Source: Cladophialophora immunda (taxonomy: Eukaryota; Ascomycota; Eurotiomycetes; Chaetothyriales; Herpotrichiellaceae). From it: a stretch of DNA of 64,000 nt. This document shows, in pieces, positions 8,858 to 19,512 of the stretch (positions within the stretch are counted from its first letter, which is position 1; the number at the start of each line of letters is the position of its first letter). The DNA lies in NCBI RefSeq assembly GCF_000835495.1, contig NW_015622541.1, forward strand, positions 1,178,001 to 1,242,000. The letters run 5' to 3'. Made by a program: the position numbers and the translations under genes. The notes under the pieces are model-generated. The model searched no databases and was not told the DNA's origin. It saw only the letters and a program-made list of their open reading frames with translations.

Positions 8858-11347
8858 TCACGTTGCGTGATCATCGTGGTAGAGAGTTAGAGAATCGAAG
8901 ATGGCGCCGGCGTACGCCTCCTGAAATGCATTGTTCTGGTCATCCCAATAAGCGTCGGCCCACGAGCTCGCATCCACCGCCGAAGTCATGATATCCTCTC
9001 GCATCCAGTCCGGACATGTTGACGTTGTGACCGGGAGGAGATCTGTTCGGTGTCGATGATCAAAACGGTCCAACGTCGCGTCGACGAAGCTCGGACCGGT
9101 TCTCCAAGCCGTCGAGTCAGAGCATATGCCACCACGAGCACTACGCGTCGTCGTCGTCGGCGCCGGCCCCGACGGCGTCTCGAGTGTGTCTCCCTCGTCA
9201 AAAAACCTCGATCGGTTCAGTATGCTGAGCTTTGAGATGATTTGATTATCGTCGCGGGCCATCGGGGTTGGTGGCTGTGATTCGGTGGAGCCAGCGTCGT
9301 CCGGAGCATCTGATGTCGCGCAGAGAGCCGGAATGGATTCACTCCCTCGTGCCTCGATGAGCTTTCCAAGGTCTTTAGCCTGGTGGAAAAGAATATTAGA
9401 TGTTTTTGCACGAAGAACGGGGGAACTAAGCTGGTTAGTAGGAAGGGGACTGACTATTGGAAATACTGTCGGGTATTCACGCGCCAGCCTTTGAAGAAAG
9501 CGTAGGCAGTGCGTGGCTCTTTCGGTAACTTGATCTGGCGTCATGCAGAATGCTGTAGGGTCAATGCGGCCATAGAGAATGATGCGGGCCACATGGTAGG
9601 TGCAATCGGCGACTTCTGGATCCAGTTTGATATTGCCCGGTTTTAGGGCCAGGACCAAGGCACATATCTCGGTGAAATTGACGGCGTGCTGAAAGCATTT
9701 CGCCTGGCCTCGCAGCACGAAGTCGCGGTCGAAGTGGCAAAGTTGACTGTACGGGAATGATTCATGAAACTGCCCCAGAAAACACCGGTAAAGGTCGCAG
9801 TAACACGCTTGGAACCACAAATGGGTCATAATGTAGCGGGAAAGCCACGGAGAGAAGACACGAAGGCGGAGGTTCTTTTCGGAGAAGGTGGCAGAAAGCG
9901 GCAAATTCTGTGAGAAGGCGTCCAGCATCTGCTCATGTTCCCGAATTTCGTCAGGGATCGTGTCAATATTCTGTCGGGAAGATACAATGCTCTTGGTATA
10001 TCTTACTGGAGTTTCAGCATAATTCCACCTAGACTAGGGCTGTGGGAAGACGCTTACCTGAGTACGCGATCTCGAAACCACATGATCCGGATGTAGAGTG
10101 CCAATGAACCGAGCTTTGTAGTCTGCGGCGACATGGTTTGCTCCAGCGGCTCGGAATCTTCTTCAATGTCTAGTTCGAAGTTTTCTTCTGGACACGGTAG
10201 TCGAAGATGGATCGTGTCGGGAGGGCAGAGGGTGAATTCAGCAAGCCCACCAGCAAACCTCGTGTCCAGAGTGTAAACTGCCCACACCAGTCTCCGGCGA
10301 GACTCTCGGGCCAGGAAACACAACTTGGAGTTCTCGTAATTGAGGCGAAGGGCGAACGCGGACCTAGCAAGAGTTGCGGTGAGCAAAAAGCCGACGGAGA
10401 ACTCGCCTCTGCGGATTCTGGTGTGTATCAATAGCACCAGGGCTTGGACTTTGAGAAGTGACGGCCGTCCTGGAGTATCCCTGATGATCTTTTCGGCCAC
10501 CTCAAGGCATTCAGCCCCCGTCACGCGGTCTGCTTCGTCGACATCAGGCCCTTGAGATGTGATAGCGATGATGGCTAACAGGAGGATGTCGTCAACAACC
10601 CCCGCATGCCAGCGTTGGAGCAAAGACGTCCGATGGAGGAATGAAAGACCGGGCAGGGGATGCAGGTCAGCGAAGAATTTGTCCAAGGCGGCCAGGACGC
10701 GTGATGGCTTCAGCAGAGCCCGGCTAGGTTCCGTCAGCACATCATACACCAATGGAACTCAAGTGCGGTTGTACATGTCCTGATCAGTGCGATCATCATG
10801 AGGGACCATTTGAGCATCCTGCGACGAACATTGTAGGTGACCCGCAGCTGGTGTAGTATTGCCGGCCTCGTCCATTGCAATGGGATGTGCTGAGGTGGCA
10901 GGGCCAGGAAGAGGTTGTGAGAAACGTTCGGGATTGGGAGCTAGAGAGACAGTGGGGTACAAGGCGGCTCGTGATGATCGAGTTGGGTAGACACAGGGGA
11001 TGTCCCGGGCGAGACATCGCGAACATGAAGTCTCGCCACCCAAACAACGAATCTTGAGATCATGGCATGTCTTACAGGCCCGTCTGGCGCGGCAGCGAGG
11101 TGGACGTTGCATGCTCGTTGGAGCATCCGCGGGAGAAACCAAAGAGACACGAAAGGAACACTCGAAGCCAAGGCGTTGACAATTGCCACAGGCATCGCGC
11201 TGTCCGTCACAGCGGACCTGCCAATGAATGTCCAAGTCAACACGGGCTGTGTTCTTCGACAAGCCGAAATAGTCTTACCTTTCTCAAGTGGCACTGGTGG
11301 CAGCTGTTCCGCGCAGCTTTGGAGGTCAACCCATTCTCATTTTCCAT
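8858..11347 (-). CDS. Zn2Cys6 transcription factor with two tandem zinc clusters
   Basis: Four exons (11347-11279, 11217-10775, 10723-10058, 9989-8858) give 769 residues in phase. Residues 16-43 form one zinc cluster, with Cys at 16, 19, 26, 33, 36 and 43; it is completed across the 61-nt intron 1. Residues 71-98 form a second, with Cys at 71, 74, 81, 88, 91 and 98. Both have the identical C-2-C-6-C-6-C-2-C-6-C spacing. Intron 2 (51 nt, branch CTGAC) removes an in-frame TGA at 10759. Intron 3 (68 nt) has an AAGAG acceptor and is the least sure border. The middle fits the fungal-specific transcription factor domain (FADLHPLPGLSFLHR; LARESRRRLVWAVYTLD). It is transcribed divergently from the sulfatase gene, and I infer it may control it. 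Confidence 0.85.
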
Positions 11348-12012
11348 GGCGGAAGATGCTCAGCAAACACGCTCAGCCAAAGCGTGCGTTTGCCCACACG
11401 GACCATCGAAGCCCAGCAGGGGGATTGCGCACCGTCGGAAGATTCCCGATTCAAGCCGGTCTGTCGGTCAGACAGACAGTGGTGGGCACAACATGCTCAG
11501 ATTGTGGAGTGGGCTATTCAATGGAATATGGGCCGAAGACGATGCTTTGTTCTTTGAGAGACTCTTGCTCATTCATCATTTTGATCGGCAAGGTGTAAAG
11601 AAACCGTAGGAGCTACGCGGCTATCGGTCAAGCTAGCCTCGGTGAGAAGGATCAACATGAATCCCCCGGCCGTGCACAGCTTCAGGACGTGATTGGTGCC
11701 GACAGCCGGTATACAAGTACCATATTATACTCGGACAAATGAGAATCCGGAACGATTGGCCCGCAGCCCCATTCGGAGAGTTCACAGTAGACACCAAAGG
11801 CTGATAAAAGGTACCCGTTGTCGCTCGGGTGTACCGAATACAATCCCTAGCCTTGATGCCCTATGTAACTCCCAGCTTGCTCGAGCGGTCTTGGGCTTAT
11901 TTATCCTTTCCTTCTTTCCCACTGGTGTATGAAACGAACTCGCTGACGTCTGTGGGAGGCCCGTCTCTTTTGGAACATCGTATGTTTCTCTGGATCGAAT
12001 TTGACAAGCACC
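11348..12012. promoter_or_regulatory. Shared divergent promoter, regulator and sulfatase
   Basis: About 665 bp separate the two start codons. A TGATAAAAGG element near 11800 and pyrimidine tracts near 11905-11925 suit the sulfatase direction. The region contains an inverted CGG pair that is listed separately. Confidence 0.55.
11732..11749. promoter_or_regulatory. Candidate zinc-cluster operator CGG-N12-CCG
   Basis: CGG at 11732-11734 and CCG at 11747-11749 form an inverted pair with a 12-base spacer, the layout bound by dimeric Zn2Cys6 proteins (Gal4 uses N11). Such sites also occur by chance. The link to the neighbouring regulator is inference. Confidence 0.35.
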
Positions 12013-13551
12013 ATGCCTACACACAGAAACGTGGTGCTCATGGTCGCGGATGACCTTGGGATGCAGCTGGGTTGCTATGGAGCCAACAACCCAAAGACTC
12101 CCAATCTTGACCAGCTGGCCGCCGAAGGCACTCGGTTCGACATGGCGTTTGCCAGCACAGCGTCATGCAGTGGCAGCCGCTCCGTGATCTATACCGGCCT
12201 TCACACCCACGAAAATGGTATGTGGGGATTGCACAATGGCAAGAACCACTTTATGTGCTTTGGCGACATCGAAACGGCCCCGAAACTGCTCAATGACGCC
12301 GGCTACAAAACCGGCATTATTGGCAAGGTTCACGTCGGGCCTCAGGACGTGTTTCCCTATCACGTCCTGGACGAGAGCACCACTCGAGACGTTTCTTGGA
12401 ACGCCGATCGCCTTCAGGCGTTGATCGGATCTGCAAAGAAGGAAAACATGCCCTTCTTTGCCACGGTGGGATTCGTCGATCCGCACCGTGGCTACGCGAG
12501 CAGAAGAGGGTTTGGGAACGAGGAAGGCCCGTTCAGCGAGCGCGTCAAGAAAAACCACTATTCTCCCGACGACGTTGACATACCGGTCTTCCTACCAGAT
12601 CTACCCGAGATCCGCAGAGAGTTTGCCAACTATTACCAAGCCATCGATCGGATGGACCAAGGTGTTGGCATGATCTTGGACGTTCTCAACCAGGAAGGCG
12701 TCAAGGAGGATACCTTGGTCCTGTTCTGTGCGGACAACGGGCCGCCGTTTGTCAACTCAAAGACAACCCTATACGATGCAGGTGTCCACTTACCGTTCAT
12801 CGGCCGTTGTCCCGGCATGAAGCCAGGCGTGGCCAACCCGAACTTGGTCTCTTATATCGATATCCTTCCAACAATCCTGGACTGGGTTGGACGAGGATCG
12901 TACACGGAAAGGCGTAAAGGACGCTCGTTACTACCAATCTTTGCCGCCGAGGCACCGCTGGATGATTGGAACCATGTGTTTGGTTCCCACACACTTCATG
13001 AAATCACCAATTATTGGCCCACCCGATATATGCGTACCCGACGTTACAAGTATCACCGGAACTTGACATGGCAAATGCAATTCCCATTCGCTACGGACAT
13101 TTATGTCTCTGGAACGTGGGAAGCCATTCGCAACTCGAAGCTGGCCGTTCCGAACACGGATCAGGATGCTGAGGCGAGGAAGGACATTATGTTGGGGCAG
13201 AGAAGCCTGAGGCAGTATCTGTACCGTCCTCCTGAAGAGTTGTACGATCTGGAGAGTGACCCGCACGAGGTGAAAAATCTCGCGCTGGACCCTGCTCACA
13301 AAGACACTCTGTTGTCGATGCGGAGAGCCGTTGAAGATTGGCAGATGAGCACTAAGGATCTCTTTTTCTACCGCGACGGGGTCTCGGTGCGAATGATCAA
13401 GGACTATCTTGACGAGGGAGAAGAGATGCACATTCCGGACAAGATGGAGTTTGATATCAATGAACCAAGTAGTTTCGGCGTGCCAGCTCTGACGTTCGAT
13501 GCGAATGGTCAGGCTCAGAGTCGATATTACAGTGTGGTGTCCTTCGATTAG
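12013..13551 (+). CDS. Type I sulfatase related to N-sulfoglucosamine sulfohydrolase, no signal peptide
   Basis: A single exon of 512 residues. The ATG at 12013 sits in a good context (CACCATG); the longer frame from 12001 begins with TTG. Sulfatase marks: paired metal-binding Asp13/Asp14 (LMVADDLG); the formylglycine motif Cys52-Ser-Gly-Ser-Arg56, where the usual Pro is Gly; the following YTGLHTHENGMWG, like human SGSH; a C-terminal metal site FCADNGPP; and ELYDLESDPHE near the end. It should hydrolyse a sulfate ester or sulfamate, perhaps on an amino sugar. No signal peptide or membrane segment is visible, so a cytosolic enzyme acting on imported substrate is likely. It converges on a sugar permease gene and diverges from the tandem zinc-cluster regulator. 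Confidence 0.9.
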   Translation: MPTHRNVVLMVADDLGMQLGCYGANNPKTPNLDQLAAEGTRFDMAFASTASCSGSRSVIYTGLHTHENGMWGLHNGKNHFMCFGDIETAPKLLNDAGYKTGIIGKVHVGPQDVFPYHVLDESTTRDVSWNADRLQALIGSAKKENMPFFATVGFVDPHRGYASRRGFGNEEGPFSERVKKNHYSPDDVDIPVFLPDLPEIRREFANYYQAIDRMDQGVGMILDVLNQEGVKEDTLVLFCADNGPPFVNSKTTLYDAGVHLPFIGRCPGMKPGVANPNLVSYIDILPTILDWVGRGSYTERRKGRSLLPIFAAEAPLDDWNHVFGSHTLHEITNYWPTRYMRTRRYKYHRNLTWQMQFPFATDIYVSGTWEAIRNSKLAVPNTDQDAEARKDIMLGQRSLRQYLYRPPEELYDLESDPHEVKNLALDPAHKDTLLSMRRAVEDWQMSTKDLFFYRDGVSVRMIKDYLDEGEEMHIPDKMEFDINEPSSFGVPALTFDANGQAQSRYYSVVSFD

Positions 13552-14208
13552 AATTAGATATGAGCTCTCAGCCCATGCGGCAACAGTGGTGATTCCAACT
13601 GAGGATTGGGGCACGCACAGTCAATGAAAATGCCTGCAAGGCATTAAAGATCGATCGAGGAAGGCCTCGCCCTCCGCGCCGTAGCTTATTTGACGCCCTC
13701 TACAGTTCGAGGAGCACATATATCTTAACTTATAAACATTGCCTATTTTAAGCACTCCTAGAGAAGAACCTCTCGAAGGGACAACTTCCAAGTAGGAGAA
13801 AACTCGTAGAGCATTCCTGGGATCGACCGGATTTGGTCCAATCTGAAAGGCCCCATCTCCGGGCCGCGATGGTAATGTCGACTAATTCAATAATATCGTG
13901 CAATGAGAGTCCATCTGAGCCATTTTGCACCGCTTCTAGATTGCCGAAGCACTGTTGAGAGCCTCCGTTGCCGTCTGAACGACCACACTCGACCGCACTG
14001 GGATCAAACAGGGTGTGAAGTCATCATCCCCAAGGCTGCCATAACCACGCCAGAGCCGAAAAGTGCGTGGGCGGGGAGATTGTTCCATCCAGTCCGTCGG
14101 CTTACCAGCGTGGCGTCTTTCGGTTCTCGAACTAGCTCACAGCACCCGGCCATCTAGATTCTCTCGCAATGAGCATGCTGCGCTGTGACCTCCTGTCATT
14201 AGAGATGA
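13552..14208. other. Convergent 3' intergenic region
   Basis: It lies between the stop codons of the sulfatase and permease genes. No gene is supported; only short unsupported frames occur. Confidence 0.5.
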
Positions 14209-16106
14209 TTAGCTCGCATCTTGAGTCATAGCACCAGATTTGCATACAACCTTTGTATCAGCCCGAAGAATCTCAACATGTTGCCCGTCGACGCCCTCGG
14301 GAACCACACCATCATTCTCGATAGTGGCAAGGAAACGGCCAGCTCCGTGGCTCTGGTATTTGCTAAATTGCCAGGCCTTGAGCTTGGCCGCAAATAGCTC
14401 GTCAACCTCTTCTAATGACCGGCCCTGATACCCCAGCTAATCAGTTTCCAGGGAGACGACTCAGGGCAGAAAGAGGGTGCTACCTTTAATTCGGGGAAAA
14501 AGAGTGCTCCCCACACGACTGCAAAGCATGCAACAGAGCCGAAGATCCAACCAATACTGCTGCCCATGCCCGGTAGGAGATAGGGAGTAACAAACGTTAC
14601 GAGGAACGAGGCCAATACGTCGACAGCGGTGGCGAACGCCTAGAGACTCTCACGTTAGTCGACCTTGCATGTGAGGACGGCTGAACAGAAAACACAGACC
14701 ATGATTTTCTTCCTCATTCGTAGTCCTCCGATCTCAGCACCTGTAATGTAAGCGCAATTGGAGCCCGAGATCTTGGTGAATGCTGGGACGATCATAAAGC
14801 AGGCAATAAGAGTATTACTCTCACTTTGATTCGGGTTGTGGATTGACCCAAGCCCGGATGCGAGGTATAATAAGAAGCAAGCCACCGCACTACCGAAGAT
14901 GAATAACGGACGACGGCCGATAATATCGAAAAGGATAAGGCCGCAGATACATCCAACAACGCTAAGAGCCTGACCGACAATTGCATAGGTGAATGACATA
15001 GAACCAAGACCCTGTTGGACGTAAAATGTCGGAGCGTACGATTGGACAAATTGGTTTCCATTGGACTGTTGAATAACAAAGAGAGTTGCGCAGATCTTCG
15101 CGGATATCGCATGTCAGAGGTTGGATAGGAGGAACTGGTACATGGAGAGATACCACTTACCCAGGTGCGTCGGAGGTAATTACCACGGAAGATATCTGGC
15201 CAGCTGGCCCGCTCAGTAGCCCGAGACTCCTCGATCATGAGCTCAATAGTGTCCACCTCAGCCGCTGTGGCGCCGTTGTCCACATCATGCCGAGACCGGA
15301 TCTTGTCGAGTGCCTTTTTAGCTGCTTGTTTACGACCTTTGAGGATGAGCCATCTTGGAGACTCTACCGTGAAGGGTAGTAGCACGAGGAACGTAACGGC
15401 AGGAACAAGTTGCATCGCAGTCGGTATAATCCATCCCTTTTGTGAAGAGTCGGTCGCGTAGGCACGCGACATACCTGCTCCCCAGAGGTTGCCTAGACCG
15501 GTCAAGAGCATAATTGAACCTGATAGGAGGCCACGTGCTGCAGCGGGAGAGATCTCTGCGTTGTAGGCTGGCACAACGTTTTCGACCAACCCAACAGCAA
15601 GGTAGGCAATAATGCGACCAACCGTAAATTGGACCCAATTTTTGGCGGTCAGTTCGACTGCGGAAAGTGTAAGTATCCACGACTGTTTCTTGATTCGTTT
15701 GATCCTTTTCGTAGAGGGAGCATACCGATGATGCCGACGATCTGCACCAGTCCGACGGCGTACATGCTCTTTTTATATCCCGCAAGTTCGATCAGCCTTT
15801 CGACAATGAAGCAGCCAACGATCTTGCCAATCCAGGGCAATGAATTCATCAATGCTTTCCTGGTGGGCGGCAGAACGTGGTTTCCCTTGTCATTTAAAAT
15901 CCCGAAGCGATCGAGGAAGGACGGCAACGCCTGTAATGAACCAAAGGAGCCAGTGTCACTACAATCATATCAGTAACAAGATTTGATGTCTGCAACAGGC
16001 GAATCTCCTGGACTTACATGCCAAACATCAAAGCACCAGACAGAAAGACGCAACAGTTGAATATCAAATAGGGCGTCAACTGACGCCATGTGGACAAGAT
16101 CTTCAT
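14209..16106 (-). CDS. MFS sugar-porter permease
   Basis: Six exons (16106-16018, 15958-15726, 15657-15161, 15095-14700, 14639-14484, 14424-14209) join in phase to 528 residues. Introns are 59-68 nt with good ends, and GACTAAC is visible in the fourth. Sugar-porter signatures are FGIDTGSFGSLQALPSFL after TM1, VGRIIAYLAVG, the ESPRWL motif at the central loop, and DIIGRRPLF in the second half. Hydrophobic segments fit 12 TMs. The substrate is unknown. Its position opposite a sulfatase suggests import of a sulfated or related sugar, which is inference. Confidence 0.88.
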
Positions 16107-16628
16107 GCTTGGACGAGGACAGGTCGCAGGCGCAAGAAAAGGCGATTCTCAGTAGGATGTGATATCGACCAGAGCTTTTGGGAACTAGGTAGGCGATGGA
16201 TAGATCCGGGGTAGATTTGAGGAGCGCGTAAAGAGTAATTATTCACTTCTCTCCTGCCCATGGGTCTCCAGAAATCCGGGTGCCCCAGCTAACTCAAAAA
16301 GGGTCCATACGGCACCGACAACCGACGCTTGGAGCGTTCCGGCAGCTGTGCCAATGACATGCGACAGTTGATAATCATGCTGGCCTAGAACCTGGAACCG
16401 AGAACCGACGGTGGAACTCATCCACACCGAAAATGTAATGTCTGGGCCTTCTGGGGGGTGGCTGCGTACCTACGTGGCTGTCCCATTGCCATATTCTGCC
16501 AGGGCGCAAGTTGGCGACAGTCTCAGTCGACCCTGACAAGGAGGTTAGTCCATGACATCTTTGAACAAAGATGTGGATGCGGCGAGTAGAAAAGATATGG
16601 CAAAAGAAAAGTTGTAACGTGACCGACA

Positions 16629-16999
16629 TCACAAAGTCATCCGGACACCAGGTAATTCCCCATTCAAAATGCCAACAACATAATCACATAGCATTACCAA
16701 GATAGAGAGAAGACAAGTCGTCCGTAGCCACCGAGAGAATCCGTCAACAACCTTCGCAACCGTGTCCAGCTCATTCGTACGACTGCGGCGTCGAGTTTTG
16801 ATGGCGTCCTTAATCTCAACCCTATTGTTCCCCCAGCGATGGATTTGGGAGACAGGGAATGGGGTGGCGACTGTGCGCGGAGACGGTCGACCTCTTCGTA
16901 CCCAGCTGTGACGCATGGGTACGAGAACTCATCCCATCTCATGGGCCGCTTCTCACCACCATCCCGAACCATTCGACGAGATGAGCGATTTCGTGTCAT
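16629..16999 (-). CDS. Weak candidate small spliced gene
   Basis: Exons 16999-16902 and 16821-16629 join in phase over an 80-nt GT-AG intron to give 96 residues. The product starts MTRNRSSRR and ends in one hydrophobic segment near LLSILVMLCDYVVGIL. No homolog is recognised. A competing plus-strand reading starts at the ATG at 16981 (MSDFVSYAAADEQEKG) and meets a good GTGAGT donor. At most one of the two is real. Confidence 0.25.
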
Positions 17000-17985
17000 A
17001 CGCGGCTGCCGATGAGCAAGAGAAGGGCCGACGTGAGTTGCCTACGAGGTAAGTGTGCACATAGTCAGTTGTCTGGCGCTCTTCCTCGACCACTTGTTTG
17101 CGGCAAGTGAGGTCCACGCGGTGATGAGAGCAACGCCGGGGTCAGCGATCTAGGTATCGAGTCAGAACCGAGTGGCGGAGAGTGGGGAAGGGAGAACGGG
17201 AGAGGGGGCAAAGATCAACTTTACAAGACATAGCGCTGGAGGGAGGCATCTTATTCTTCGTCTTCGAGACATACTGATCTCAGCTACAAACTCGTCAGCC
17301 TCGATATGTGCTGCTCTCTGGTAACCGTTTGCTTCAGCTTGAGCAAGCAGTAGTTGGTCCGGTGTAAGCTCTCGCGGCCTTGGCTGACATATGGCGGTGG
17401 CAGAAGTGACAGTAGTCTGATATCACGGTAAAACGGCCCCTGACAACGGCGAGGAGAAAATCCAGCGAGAATCATCACATTCTGAAGGACGAAGGCTTGC
17501 ACTCCGGGGAGGATAGGGCCTTTATACTTCGTTTGGGATCAGAGGAATCTGTCTGAACGAGGGGACGAGACAGTACATGTACATAGTTGATGGTCCAAAA
17601 CATGTGAAAGCACAGTTGAGCGCGCCGCTGGTTTGGATCCGATCCTGACTGGCCGCTGTACGCTGCGGAGGAGGTCAGTATAAAGGGGGAGTGTTGCAGG
17701 TGAGCGAGGTGAGACAGAGGGTGAATGGTCGTTATACAGTAGGGAGTACTCAGAGTAATAATAGTGGTCAGCTGAGGCCCAAGCGGGACTCCAGAGCGCG
17801 AGGTGGCTCATGGCGCTCCCACCTAATCTGCCGTGGCTCCCGCGACGCTCCGTCACGTGCGTAATTAAAGCAGCCTGGCACTGTTTCCTGAACGAAGATG
17901 GCAATGGACGAAACACCGTTCCAGGTGTATATACATATACATGTGTATATAAATGTATACATAGTATAGACGTATATAGCCATTC

Positions 17986-18009
17986 ACACCACCACCACCA
18001 CCACCACCA
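17986..18009 (+). repeat. CAC trinucleotide microsatellite
   Basis: About eight CAC units directly follow a TA-rich stretch. Noncoding. Confidence 0.85.
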
Positions 18010-18639
18010 TCACTACGACCAAAAAATCATCATGAGTAAATAAATACCTCATAGGCCGGCTCAACCTCGTCTTCAGCCTCAGCCTCAGCCTCGTCGCGCT
18101 GCGTCAAATAATATTAATCAAACCAATCCCCCCCGTGCCGTTTTCGGACCGTTGGCAATTTCCGCATCCGGCCACAAATTTCATCTCCCACTTTCATCCT
18201 ATTCTCCCACCCTCATCCTCGTCTATCTAATATCCGATAAGTCAATCTCATCTCATTTCATTTCACCTCTATTTCTCCGTACCTCTACTCCGTAGCTATC
18301 ACCCTCATCTCATCTCCCTTGCCTCCCTTCATCTCCCCTCCAACCGCACGCCTTCATCTCCTCCGCCTCAGCAATCTATGACACCCCCCCCACTACTATG
18401 TATACAGGATGGCCCTGGCCCACGCCCGCGCCCACCGCGGAGGACCCCCTCGTGCCACGTTTTAATCTTGTCGTGTCTGCCCCAAGGAAATAGTCGGGCC
18501 TTCGTCGTCAAACATCGAGGCTCAGCAATCAATAGTTGAAACACATCTGGCGGGGTCTGTCAAACACAAAAACGGCTAGAAATTGCCCACGATATTAATG
18601 GGTCGCTCTGCTCTGCAATGCTAGGAATATAAGTAGATC

Positions 18640-18659
18640 AACCACCACCACCACCACCA
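18640..18659 (+). repeat. ACC trinucleotide microsatellite
   Basis: Six to seven ACC units, a second tract of the same type in the same gene-poor region. Confidence 0.85.
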
Positions 18660-19512
18660 TTGACATTCTCCCTCCCCAAACACAGCATCGCATGTGCTGT
18701 GCTTGCTAGGTCCCGCCACAGCCTTCTCAATTTCGACATCCCTTTCGACATCTTTGGTGTCAACGCCGACCGCCCATCCACCCAGTGCCAAACCCCCAGC
18801 CTCTCCAAGTGTTGATCGTAGATCAACTTGCCTCCAATCTTCCAGAAACTGCCAGAAAGGCTAGATTTGTTCTCCATGTTCCCCAAACTTCCCTGGGGAA
18901 TCATGCTCGATATATGCGAGAGAAAAGAATTAATTCGCCCGGTGCATCGGTTCAGACGCCGCGGACTTGGATTCCCTTTTTTTGGCCCAAGCACGAGACA
19001 ACTGCTCGCCAATGCTCATGGGCATGGCCGAGACAGTGGTCAGGATCATCAGTCGGGAATCTCTCATCCGGGCTGAAGTATCCCAGTTCATGCTTTTGTA
19101 ACTTCCACAACAAAACCCCCAAAAATCGACGAAGCGCGCACAACCCAACAAAAATGTCCCATGGCCCAAACCCCCCAAATTGCAAGAAGCAAAAAAGTCG
19201 TTGCTGACACATAACCACATGACTAGACAATTTGAAAAACGAAAGGAAATGGCACGGAAATCAAGAACCGAAGAGACAGCAATCCACGCTATCAGACAGC
19301 TGGCAGCGGCCCGGAGCCGCGCACACACTAACAAGAGATATCCATATGTAACGGGTGGTAAAAGATCAATAAATGATGAGCGCCGTCCCGACAGTGCTGA
19401 GAAGTATTGTGTATCCAATTTGTGCGAAAAGGCGTGTTTCCAAGAGTTAAGATTCTAGGGGAGGCATCAAGGTCATGTCAAACTGATACAGGGAAGGTCG
19501 TTCGGGTGGGTT

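Larger units (their letters stand above)
16107..19512. other. Long gene-poor region downstream of the homeobox gene
   Basis: The first part is the presumed permease promoter. No confident gene was found, though a weak spliced small gene is listed at 16629-16999. AT-rich dinucleotide-like sequence (17930-17985), two CAC/ACC tracts and pyrimidine-rich sequence (18180-18360) are present. The stretch ending at 19512 is probably the long 3' UTR of the homeobox gene. Confidence 0.5.

Noticed and set aside
9425..9480. Possible fourth intron in the tandem zinc-cluster regulator (CTAAC and CTTAG on minus)
   Set aside because: No donor gives a phase-preserving splice, and the frame is open through it.
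12001..12012. Four-residue N-terminal extension of the sulfatase
   Set aside because: It begins with TTG. The ATG at 12013 has a good context.
18930..19207. Plus-strand frames 18785-19207
   Set aside because: Composition is not protein-like, and they are antisense to the probable 3' UTR.
18930..19418. 162-codon minus-strand frame after the homeobox gene
   Set aside because: It has no domain and lies where the homeobox 3' UTR should be.
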